From the NCBI GenBank assembly GCA_026196445.1, contig JAPHTE010000244.1:1-5923 (forward strand): a DNA stretch of 5,923 nucleotides, read 5' to 3'. The DNA is from Lysobacterales bacterium. GTDB taxonomy: Bacteria; Pseudomonadota; Gammaproteobacteria; Xanthomonadales; SZUA-36. Below, in pieces: positions 1 to 5,282 of the stretch (position 1 is the stretch's first letter; every line of letters starts with the position of its first letter). Under the pieces are notes generated by a model that saw only the letters and a list, made by a program, of their open reading frames with translations, searched no databases and had not been told where the DNA came from. Position numbers and translations under genes: made by a program.

Positions 1-186
1 AATTTTATAAACCAAAATGGAATGTTGGGAGACACGGTAAAAACAGAGGAAGCATTTGAATTTCTGGAAGGCAAAATTAATCCACAGGAGGGTTTTAATA
101 ACACGCCCGAACCGTGCGAAGGTGACCAGGAACCCACAAACGAAAACCAAGGGTTCAGTGAAGATGATCTCCGGATGCAGTCCTAG
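1..186 (+). CDS. C-terminal end of an acidic protein of unknown function (partial, runs off the left edge)
   Basis: Frame 1 is open from the first base to a TAG at 184-186, giving 61 residues with no start that has a ribosome binding site, so the gene would begin outside the window. The peptide is strongly acidic (14 Asp/Glu against 3 Lys/Arg) and rich in Asn, Gln and Pro, ending in DDLRMQS. It has one cysteine (residue 39 of the visible part), no membrane segment and no motif I recognise. The acidic bias and natural-looking codon choice favour real coding, but 61 open codons in moderately AT-rich DNA could also arise by chance. No clear terminator follows the stop. An overlapping +2-frame ORF beginning at 56 is basic and lacks a ribosome binding site, so I treat it as a shadow. 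Confidence 0.42.
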   Translation, partial: NFINQNGMLGDTVKTEEAFEFLEGKINPQEGFNNTPEPCEGDQEPTNENQGFSEDDLRMQS

Positions 187-550
187 TCCAGAGACAACGC
201 GTTACTCGCCGGGTACATTTGTAATATTGTATCCGGTCGTTCTCATACACTCCGTGCCAACATATCTAGCTCGGTTGTGGTCTCTCTCAGGGCCCGCTAT
301 TGGCCGGGTGCTGCTGGACAGGTTTCATAAATTCGTGTCATTTGAATTGCTGCTTGGAACTGCATAGCAGCTATCGCTAGGCAGCAAAATTCATAGATGC
401 TGGTAGCAGAGAACGGCCATAAGCCGCCATTCGATAACAGAAAGAAAGGGCCGCCTGGTGGCAGCCCAATCTGATCAAGCTTTAGCAAACTTCACCCTGA
501 CGCTTAACAATGCATGCATTGCGCCAAAGAGAAAGCTTTTCGCGTTATAG
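187..550. other. Gene-poor spacer
   Basis: There is no ORF with a credible ribosome binding site here. A 63-codon minus-strand ORF (297-488) is rich in Cys, Phe and Pro, has no Shine-Dalgarno sequence and no recognisable domain, so I do not call it. Visible structure is limited to a weak GCTGC/GCAGC inverted repeat near 349-371 and the CAATGCATGCATTG palindrome at 508-521. This stretch is also the downstream region of the minus-strand secreted-protein gene ending at 551, yet it shows no classical intrinsic terminator. Confidence 0.5.
508..521. repeat. Perfect 14-bp palindrome downstream of the secreted-protein gene
   Basis: CAATGCATGCATTG is a perfect self-complementary sequence about 30 bp beyond the stop codon at 551 (minus strand). 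It has no loop and no T-tract, so it is a poor intrinsic terminator. It could be a dyad binding site or chance. Confidence 0.35.
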
Positions 551-1732
551 CTATTCACCTATGCATTGGTAGGTAATAAACATGTTGTTAGGTTCGAGGT
601 TATCAATGCCGCCATCACTCCAGGAAAGAGGCCCTGTTGCATTACTATAGTTAATACGTTTAATACCGGATGGTTTTAAAGTAGCTTGACCCGTTCGAAA
701 AGGGTTGTAATCAGTATCTTTGTCATAGGTGCCAGCTTTCAAACTTGCATGATAACCCCCGGCAGGAAAACCTCCATTCCCATCATAAGCAGACCAAACA
801 ACACCCATATAAGTAACTTCTGGACAAACACTTGGTTGATCTTTTACTTTAAGTGCAAATTTAGCGGGCCCGAAAAAAGTGTCACCTTCGCCCGCCATTT
901 CTAGGAAGTTGGAATCGGTATAATAGTAAAGAATTCCATCACCCAACAGCGTTTGCATATCTCCCAAATCTGGAAAAACCAGGTATTGACCATCAGATGG
1001 AGCAAGGCCATAAGCATAATCTGCTTGTGCAGCAATACCCCTGGTCCAACTTAACAAGGCGTCTTCGAAAGTTAAATACGCATAGTTATCAATACCAATC
1101 ACAAAATTAGCTACTTCATTTGGATCTCCACCAAAACTGGCTGGACCGGGATTGTAGTCGTGAGGGTCATAACCGGGAATTCCAGGACCAATAGTAAATG
1201 GGGGGTTAGCTCCCCAAAAACGGATTTTATATCCAGAAATTGGATCTTTAATATCAGCGATATCTCCTAAACGTCCAGCTCCATAACCCACTGACCCGTC
1301 ATCGCTTAAGAATCCGGGATCATCAAATTGAAATAAGTCAGAATCAACTTCGAGAATAAATTGTGCTGGAAACTCACACCCATCGTCGATGCCATCACCA
1401 TCGCTGTCTTCTTTACCCTCACCGCTGGCGCTTAAAAACTCCGGCCGATAATCTGAAATACCATCGTAGGCGTGGGAGAGGTTGCCAAGGTGGTTAGCTT
1501 TTTTGGATACCTCGATAAGGTCGATCTTGCCTGCGTCGGGGCATATATAGTCCGCCGGGTCGCCTTCATACGGTGGCAAAATATCGCACTCAGGGTTTTG
1601 CTGGTAAGTCTCACCATTGGAGCCCAGCTCATTGCCGACATGACAGACAAGGTCCTTTTCGGGCTTTGCCGCCAGCGCGGTGGATACAAATACAAATAAA
1701 ACGAGAGATAAGAAAATTCTTGTGAGTTTCAT
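551..1732 (-). CDS. Secreted six-cysteine protein of unknown function with a calcium-loop-like motif
   Basis: This 393-residue protein has a clear Sec signal peptide: K2/R5, a hydrophobic core at about residues 6-18, and an A-L-A-A cleavage region at 19-22. The frame stays open back to 1846, but the start at 1732 is chosen because GAGGA lies 8 nt upstream and a promoter sits at 1790-1819, inside the longer version. The mature N-terminal part (about 23-120) carries Cys30, Cys49, Cys64 and Cys119, then DSDGDGIDDG at 109-118, an Asp-rich loop like those of thrombospondin type 3 or EF-hand-type calcium sites. The remainder is rich in Gly, Pro, Asp and aromatic residues, with Cys303 and Cys390, the latter four residues from the end. 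Six mature cysteines and export suggest disulfides and an extracytoplasmic location. I see no catalytic motif, anchor or sorting signal. The first ~100 mature residues look like a module that could recur before different C-terminal regions, but I cannot name a family. The N-terminal coding part is about 54% GC and the rest about 43% (hand count). Confidence 0.87.
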   Translation of the reverse strand: MKLTRIFLSLVLFVFVSTALAAKPEKDLVCHVGNELGSNGETYQQNPECDILPPYEGDPADYICPDAGKIDLIEVSKKANHLGNLSHAYDGISDYRPEFLSASGEGKEDSDGDGIDDGCEFPAQFILEVDSDLFQFDDPGFLSDDGSVGYGAGRLGDIADIKDPISGYKIRFWGANPPFTIGPGIPGYDPHDYNPGPASFGGDPNEVANFVIGIDNYAYLTFEDALLSWTRGIAAQADYAYGLAPSDGQYLVFPDLGDMQTLLGDGILYYYTDSNFLEMAGEGDTFFGPAKFALKVKDQPSVCPEVTYMGVVWSAYDGNGGFPAGGYHASLKAGTYDKDTDYNPFRTGQATLKPSGIKRINYSNATGPLSWSDGGIDNLEPNNMFITYQCIGE

Positions 1733-1740
1733 GCAGTACA

Positions 1741-1745
1741 TCCTC
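1741..1745 (-). promoter_or_regulatory. Ribosome binding site that fixes the secreted-protein start
   Basis: On the minus strand this reads GAGGA, followed by 8 nt and the ATG at 1732. It overlaps the in-frame ATG at 1741-1739, leaving no spacing for that start. No comparable site precedes the ATG at 1846. Confidence 0.75.
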
Positions 1746-1789
1746 AATGTTATGGATTCCGTCCTGTCAGAAACAACAAGCCGTTCAGA

Positions 1790-1819
1790 AGTATAGACGT
1801 AAATAAGAACCACTATCAA
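1790..1819 (-). promoter_or_regulatory. Sigma-70-type promoter of the secreted-protein gene
   Basis: On the minus strand TTGATA (1819-1814) and TATACT (1795-1790) each match the sigma-70 consensus at 5 of 6 bases and are separated by 18 bp. The region just upstream (about 1820-1840) is an A/T-rich run that could serve as an UP element. Transcription would begin near 1783, giving a leader of about 50 nt before the ATG at 1732. This supports the shorter coding region. Confidence 0.65.
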
Positions 1820-1913
1820 AAAAGATTTTTTAAAATTAAAGTTCAAACATCGGGAGGGCAGATTCTGGCCGGTTGCCGTCCTTCATACCTGACTAATGCG
1901 AGTTGCAGCTATC

Positions 1914-1918
1914 AGGCA
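1914..1918. repeat. Left copy of the 5-bp target-site duplication
   Basis: AGGCA directly abuts the left terminal inverted repeat and is repeated directly after the right one (2137-2141), as expected for a target duplication made by transposition. Confidence 0.7.
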
Positions 1919-2136
1919 TATTCTGTTGAAAAACTCCAAATTTGAGGGGTGCTGATTTTCCGGTAAATGTCGGTAATTTGGAAAACTCAATGCTATTCAT
2001 GCTTGTAACTGCGCAAGAGGCTCTGTAGCGGACTTTCAACCATTCTTAATACCCTCTCGTATCTAAAAATAATTAATGTGCCAAATGTGCCGAGAATTTT
2101 TCATCTGCTTGGAAAACAGAGTTTTTCAACAGAATA
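1919..2136. mobile_element. MITE-like non-autonomous insertion element, 218 bp
   Basis: The ends are perfect 18-bp inverted repeats: TATTCTGTTGAAAAACTC at 1919-1936 and its reverse complement at 2119-2136. They are flanked by a direct AGGCA duplication (1914-1918 and 2137-2141). A subterminal direct repeat, TTGGAAAAC, occurs at 1978-1986 and 2109-2117. The 182-bp interior has no meaningful ORF, so the element depends on a transposase elsewhere. Ends with a CTGTTGAAAAA core are familiar from several proteobacterial insertion sequences, but I do not assign a family; a 5-bp duplication fits more than one. It has landed between the peptidase terminator and the secreted-protein promoter and seems to interrupt neither. 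The intact ends and duplication suggest a fairly recent insertion. Confidence 0.82.
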
Positions 2137-2141
2137 AGGCA
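2137..2141. repeat. Right copy of the 5-bp target-site duplication
   Basis: AGGCA immediately follows the right inverted repeat and matches the copy at 1914-1918. Removing the element and one copy would restore an empty site reading CTATCAGGCACAAAG. Confidence 0.7.
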
Positions 2142-2381
2142 CAAAGCGGCATTTGAAATTTGCCCTATTTGCAAGCGACCGTAAACACCAATATTGCCGA
2201 CTGAAAAGGACGCTAAGTTCCCGTGCGCTCACCCCTAACCGCGAACAATATAACAACACTCCGGCAGATGCCGGGTCCAGTCCTCGGCCATTTGTGAGCG
2301 GCAGGAATTGCCAATGCATAGATACAGGATGGATAATCTGGAGTTCCAGACCTGCTTTCCTGCAAAGATAGAACCCAAATT
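2142..2381. other. Non-coding spacer between the MITE and the peptidase terminator
   Basis: No ORF here has a ribosome binding site or a protein-like composition. The only structure seen is the imperfect dyad GGCATTTGAAATTTGCC near 2148-2164. It is probably ordinary intergenic sequence that was contiguous with the 1861-1913 region before the MITE inserted. Confidence 0.5.
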
Positions 2382-2411
2382 AGGGCAGGGCGGTATTAAC
2401 CACCCCGCCCC
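2382..2411 (-). terminator. Strong hairpin terminator of the M3 peptidase gene
   Basis: Read on the minus strand, the hairpin begins 7 nt after the stop codon. It has a 13-pair stem, including three G-U pairs, closed by a 4-nt TAAT loop. The stem is very GC-rich (5' arm GGGGCGGGGTGGT, 3' arm ACCGCCCTGCCCT). The tail is only AATTT, a poor U-tract, so it may be a weak Rho-independent terminator or mainly protect the mRNA 3' end. Confidence 0.65.
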
Positions 2412-2418
2412 TGGCTTG

Positions 2419-4479
2419 TTACTTCTTACCGCTCAAACGGTCGGCATAGGGTTTAAAGCTGATATCCCTGCCGAGGAACTCGGTAACCAGCTCGGCAGCC
2501 GGGCGTGTGCCGCCGCCAGCGAGCACGATATCGCGGTAAGCGCCTGCGACCTCGACATTCCTGAGACCCTGTTCCTCGAAGCGAGTGAACATGTCGGTCG
2601 CAATCGCCTTGGACCACTGGTAGGTATAGTAAATGGCCGAGTAGCCATTCAGGTGGCCGAAGTTTGTGTAGAAATGCGTCCCGGGTATGGGCTCATAGTG
2701 AGTGTATTCACGACTCATCCTGGGCACCATTTCATCCAGGTCGACGCTGGCGGGATCCTGGTTGTAAATGTTCAGGGACATGGCCGCGAGGCTTAGCTGA
2801 CGGCGGGTGCCAGCACCCAGTCCGAAATCACGCGCCGCGATCATCTTGTTCAGCAGGTCTTCCGGGATCGGTTCACCGTCGGCGTTCCTTGCAAACCGGG
2901 ACACGGTGTCGTAGTCCCATACCCACTCCTCGAGCATTTGCGAGGGCGCTTCGACAAAGTCCCACTCGGTAGCGATACCGGAGACGTTGCTCCACGGCTG
3001 GTGGCCGGCGAACATCCAGTGGATCAGATGGCCGAACTCGTGCAGGAACGTGATGACCTGGCTGTGTTGCATCAAGTCCGTGCCTGATGGAAAGTTGCAG
3101 ATCAGGCCTGCCACCGGCAGCTGTACATCCTCGATGCCATTGACGAATGGGAACATCGCGGCGTGCCCGAATTTACCATCACGCGGGTGCATATCGAGGT
3201 AGAAACGCCCCAGCACTTTATCGTCCTGGACCAGTTCATATGCTTCCACGTCTTCGTGCCAGGTCGCGGTTTCCCACGGACGGATCTGGATCTGGAACAG
3301 GTCCTGGATCATCGTCAGGATGCCGTCACGCGAATTGTCGTAGTTGAAATACTGGCGGATTTCCTTTGAATCAACCTGGAATTTCTCGCTGCGTACTTTC
3401 TCAGCGACGTAGGTGGACTGCCAGGCTTCAACGCGTTCCGCGTCTGGACTGTCCTGTCGTAGCCGTTCCAGCAACATGTTGTAATCACGGTCGTTGGCCT
3501 CGGCCGTGTATTCCTTCAACTCGGCGAGGAAATCGGAAACACGTTTCGGAGAGCCCACCATTTTGTCGGCCGTTATCAGCTCTGCATAATTATTGAAACC
3601 AACCAGCTGTGCCAGTTCGTAACGCTTCGCCATCAGGCTCTCCAGAACTTCCTTGTTGGCCGGGTAGGCCCGGTTACCACGCAGGGTCAACAGTTCTTTC
3701 CTAAGCTCATCGCTCTCGGAGTAAGTGATAAACGGAAACAGGTCGGGGTACTGGGTCGTGACCCTGATCTTGCCATCCTCACCGGGCTGGTGGGCGGCGA
3801 TGTAGTCCTCCGGCAAACCTGCAAGCTGATCCACTGAATCCAGCTCCAGCGTGCGGACGTCATCGCGGATGTTACGATCGAATGTCTGGCCGAGTGTGAC
3901 CAGTTCCTTGTTCAATTCACGAATACGGGCGCGCGTTGCTTCGTCTTTGTCGACACCGGCGAGACGGAAACCAAGTATGGCTTTTTCTACCGAGTGTTTT
4001 GTTGCCTGGTCCTCGTTGGCCGTGTCCAGCGAACTGACAGCATCGTAAATTGGCCGGGAAAGACTCAGGTCCGTACCGATCTCGGACAGTAGCTGAGCAC
4101 AGGCCTCAGCGGCTGTACGAAAATCTGGATCGGGATGCACAGCCGCCAGGCTCTGGGCGGCGAACGACATGTTGCCAAGACTGCTATTGAGACTGTCCAG
4201 CGACTTGTAGTAGCCATTGATGGTCGCTACCCCGGTAAAGCCCTCAAGCACCGCAAAATGCTCGCGCATGGACTGGTTCTCCTGCTCACACAGGGTGGTC
4301 ATGGCCTCTGCGTCGCCAAGGTTGGCCAGGTCTATGGCCGAGTAACGAACGGGCAGGGCGCTTGCAGCGGGTGCCTGCTCAGCGGTGGCAGTTGCCGTCT
4401 CGGTGCTCTCTGTCGCCGGCTTGCAAGCCAACAGCAGGGTTAGTGGCAACAGGTATACAACGGGGCGGATTATTCGCAT
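2419..4479 (-). CDS. Family M3 zinc oligopeptidase, lipoprotein (thimet oligopeptidase/oligopeptidase A-like)
   Basis: This 686-residue enzyme matches the usual length of subfamily M3A peptidases, which cut short peptides rather than folded proteins. The zinc site is visible: H480-E-F-G-H484, with Glu481 as catalytic base, and the third ligand Glu510 in DFVEAPSQML. The C-terminal substrate-binding signature FGHLNGY...YYTY has His609, Tyr613, Tyr617 and Tyr620, aligning with His600, Tyr605, Tyr609 and Tyr612 of mammalian thimet oligopeptidase. All key residues are intact. The N-terminus is a lipoprotein signal with lipobox L16-L-A-C19, then a Thr/Ala/Glu-rich linker to about residue 40. Lys at +2 gives no inner-membrane retention signal, so outer-membrane attachment facing the periplasm is likely. 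That differs from the cytoplasmic E. coli PrlC and suggests a role in breaking down periplasmic peptides, perhaps nutritional. The start is supported by GAGGA 6 nt upstream. It is monocistronic, with its own hairpin at 2382-2411. Assignment to M3 is firm; substrate and location are inferred. Confidence 0.96.
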   Translation of the reverse strand: MRIIRPVVYLLPLTLLLACKPATESTETATATAEQAPAASALPVRYSAIDLANLGDAEAMTTLCEQENQSMREHFAVLEGFTGVATINGYYKSLDSLNSSLGNMSFAAQSLAAVHPDPDFRTAAEACAQLLSEIGTDLSLSRPIYDAVSSLDTANEDQATKHSVEKAILGFRLAGVDKDEATRARIRELNKELVTLGQTFDRNIRDDVRTLELDSVDQLAGLPEDYIAAHQPGEDGKIRVTTQYPDLFPFITYSESDELRKELLTLRGNRAYPANKEVLESLMAKRYELAQLVGFNNYAELITADKMVGSPKRVSDFLAELKEYTAEANDRDYNMLLERLRQDSPDAERVEAWQSTYVAEKVRSEKFQVDSKEIRQYFNYDNSRDGILTMIQDLFQIQIRPWETATWHEDVEAYELVQDDKVLGRFYLDMHPRDGKFGHAAMFPFVNGIEDVQLPVAGLICNFPSGTDLMQHSQVITFLHEFGHLIHWMFAGHQPWSNVSGIATEWDFVEAPSQMLEEWVWDYDTVSRFARNADGEPIPEDLLNKMIAARDFGLGAGTRRQLSLAAMSLNIYNQDPASVDLDEMVPRMSREYTHYEPIPGTHFYTNFGHLNGYSAIYYTYQWSKAIATDMFTRFEEQGLRNVEVAGAYRDIVLAGGGTRPAAELVTEFLGRDISFKPYADRLSGKK

Positions 4480-4485
4480 TTGCTA

Positions 4486-4490
4486 TCCTC
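4486..4490 (-). promoter_or_regulatory. Ribosome binding site of the M3 peptidase
   Basis: GAGGA on the minus strand is 6 nt upstream of the ATG at 4479. The same core precedes the secreted-protein gene. It confirms that the lipoprotein signal peptide is part of the product. Confidence 0.75.
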
Positions 4491-4521
4491 AAGTTAATGT
4501 TTTTAAAGTGGTTTAGGGCAA

Positions 4522-4538
4522 GCGGCACATTTTGCCGC
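4522..4538 (-). promoter_or_regulatory. Dyad upstream of the M3 peptidase (possible operator or leader hairpin)
   Basis: GCGGCA and TGCCGC form a perfect 6-bp inverted repeat with a 5-nt spacer, 43 bp upstream of the peptidase start. I see no convincing promoter in 4480-4600; the best pair, TTGATT with CAAAAT, is weak and would place this dyad over the -10 region. It could be an operator, an mRNA leader hairpin or chance. Confidence 0.3.
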
Positions 4539-4591
4539 CAGGCGCACGCTAAATCAATCCCTCAAAAGTCATTGCATAAGGCAAATGCAGG

Positions 4592-4948
4592 ATGTCACCA
4601 GGGGTTGGTGCGGACGACACTTTGACCCAATCGTTTGTTAAGAAAGACCTGCACGATGTGTTTGCCCAAGAGGTGAATAAGGAACAACTATTCTTGAGCC
4701 TGCATACGACAAATCGCCCCGCCAACGTGGTTACAAGATGGGTGAAAGAGTTAGTAGGTGTCCCCTCTGTAAAACCACTTCGAACAGGGCGATTTCGTTA
4801 CGTTTATCAATCTACTTTGGCAGGTAGCAATGCACAACTGGCAAAAATTACAGACCCTGTTGCCTTTACGGTTTCACCGGCTGGCTTGCTGAATACAGCC
4901 GCAATTTGGCTTAAGCCGTCATTCCGGCGGAAGCCGGAATCCATTTAA
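4592..4948 (+). CDS. Doubtful ORF of 118 codons whose end lies in an interspersed repeat
   Basis: The frame is open from an ATG at 4592 to a TAA at 4946-4948. The predicted peptide has an ordinary composition but no motif, signal peptide or membrane segment that I recognise. The start has AGG directly against the ATG, with no usable spacing, and third-position GC is only about 43% (hand count), unlike the neighbouring peptidase gene. The last 11 residues, KPSFRRKPESI, and the stop come mostly from the repeat at 4917-4992; this tail is typical of ORFs that run into such repeats. It is either a spurious ORF or an old gene truncated by repeat insertion. If it is not real, 4480-5011 holds only the dyad and the repeat. 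Confidence 0.22.
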   Translation: MSPGVGADDTLTQSFVKKDLHDVFAQEVNKEQLFLSLHTTNRPANVVTRWVKELVGVPSVKPLRTGRFRYVYQSTLAGSNAQLAKITDPVAFTVSPAGLLNTAAIWLKPSFRRKPESI

Positions 4949-4992
4949 CCCTGGGGTTCTAAAATGGACCCCGGATCAAGTCCGGGGTGACG
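4917..4992. repeat. 76-bp interspersed palindromic repeat (CGTCA...TGACG, small MITE type)
   Basis: The ends are CGTCA (4917-4921) and TGACG (4988-4992). Inside are two perfect 8-bp hairpins: ATTCCGGC/GCCGGAAT with a GGAA loop (4921-4940) and ACCCCGGA/TCCGGGGT with a TCAAG loop (4968-4988). A central weaker fold pairs AACC/GGTT (4947-4958), flanked by TTT/AAA. The CGTCATTCCGGC...AAGTCCGGGGTGACG pattern is typical of short repeats dispersed in many proteobacterial genomes. It lies 19 bp beyond the tRNA 3' end. On the minus strand the 4968-4988 hairpin is followed by CCATTTTAG, so it could also help end tRNA transcription. Confidence 0.8.
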
Positions 4993-5011
4993 CACGTGGC
5001 GCTCGTCTGAG

Positions 5012-5098
5012 TGGTGCCCGGGGCCGGAATCGAACCGGCACGGTATTTCTACCGAGGGATTTTAAGTCCCTTGCGTCTACCAATTTCGCCACCCGGGC
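5012..5098 (-). tRNA. tRNA-Leu (anticodon UAA), CCA end encoded
   Basis: The minus strand folds into a complete 87-nt class II tRNA. The acceptor is GCCCGGG/CCCGGGC, the D-arm GCG/CGC has the GG pair, and the anticodon stem AGGGA/TCCCT holds loop CTTAAAA with anticodon TAA. The 15-nt variable arm has a CGGTA/TACCG stem, the T-arm is GCCGG/CCGGC with loop TTCGATT, the discriminator is A, and CCA is genomic. The long variable arm and UAA anticodon make it the leucine tRNA reading UUA and UUG codons. All stems are perfectly paired. I find no second copy of its 3' end in the window, so there is no sign that this copy serves as an integration site here. Confidence 0.97.
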
Positions 5099-5111
5099 TC
5101 ACTGCATGCGG

Positions 5112-5117
5112 ATTGTA
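5112..5117 (-). promoter_or_regulatory. Probable -10 element of the tRNA-Leu gene
   Basis: TACAAT on the minus strand matches the -10 consensus at 5 of 6 bases and lies 13 bp before the mature tRNA 5' end, with a GC-rich discriminator (CCGCATGC), as is common for stable RNA promoters. No good -35 hexamer is visible at 16-18 bp spacing. Confidence 0.42.
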
Positions 5118-5177
5118 CCTGTATTGGCATAAGTAGAGAATGATTATGAAAAAACTTTAGCTAAATGTCAGGATCGC

Positions 5178-5186
5178 TGCTATATT
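5178..5186 (+). promoter_or_regulatory. Extended -10 promoter for the zinc-ribbon gene
   Basis: TGCTATATT is an extended -10 (TGn followed by TATATT, 5 of 6 consensus bases). The -35 region is weak (TTAGCT at 18 bp spacing), as tolerated by extended -10 promoters. Transcription would start near 5193, giving a leader of about 90 nt. It is divergent from the tRNA promoter about 65 bp away. Confidence 0.42.
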
Positions 5187-5246
5187 TCTTTACAGGCGTG
5201 GTGAAAATGGATTTGACCCGCCCGTAAGTCCAACCCCAAAACACAT

Positions 5247-5266
5247 CCGCTTTTTGCGGCATTTTT
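5247..5266 (+). promoter_or_regulatory. Small leader hairpin with T-tract just before the zinc-ribbon ribosome binding site
   Basis: CCGC (5247-5250), a TTTTT loop and GCGG (5256-5259) are followed by CATTTTT, so the transcript looks like a very short intrinsic terminator. The ribosome binding site follows about 4 nt later. The stem has only 4 pairs, so it may be an attenuator, a remnant or chance. Confidence 0.3.
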
Positions 5267-5282
5267 AACAAGGAAGTTTAAA

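Noticed and set aside
297..488. 63-codon minus-strand ORF in the left spacer
   Set aside because: No ribosome binding site, an odd Cys/Phe/Pro-rich composition and no recognisable domain.
501..551. Possible integron attC site (GCTTAAC ... GCGTTATAGC flanking a palindrome)
   Set aside because: The left box fits RYYYAAC, but the right box does not fit GTTRRRY, the inner boxes do not pair properly, and the interval is shorter than normal attC sites; no integrase or second site is present.
2101..2371. 72-codon ORFs on both strands spanning the right end of the MITE
   Set aside because: They cross the inverted repeat and target duplication, have no ribosome binding sites and look like translated non-coding DNA.
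5012..5098. tRNA-Leu as an integration site for a genomic island
   Set aside because: No repeated copy of the tRNA 3' end and no integrase gene are present in the window.
5207..5227. Six-codon leader ORF (MDLTRP) before the zinc-ribbon gene
   Set aside because: Weak ribosome binding site and no run of codons for one amino acid that would indicate a leader-peptide attenuator.
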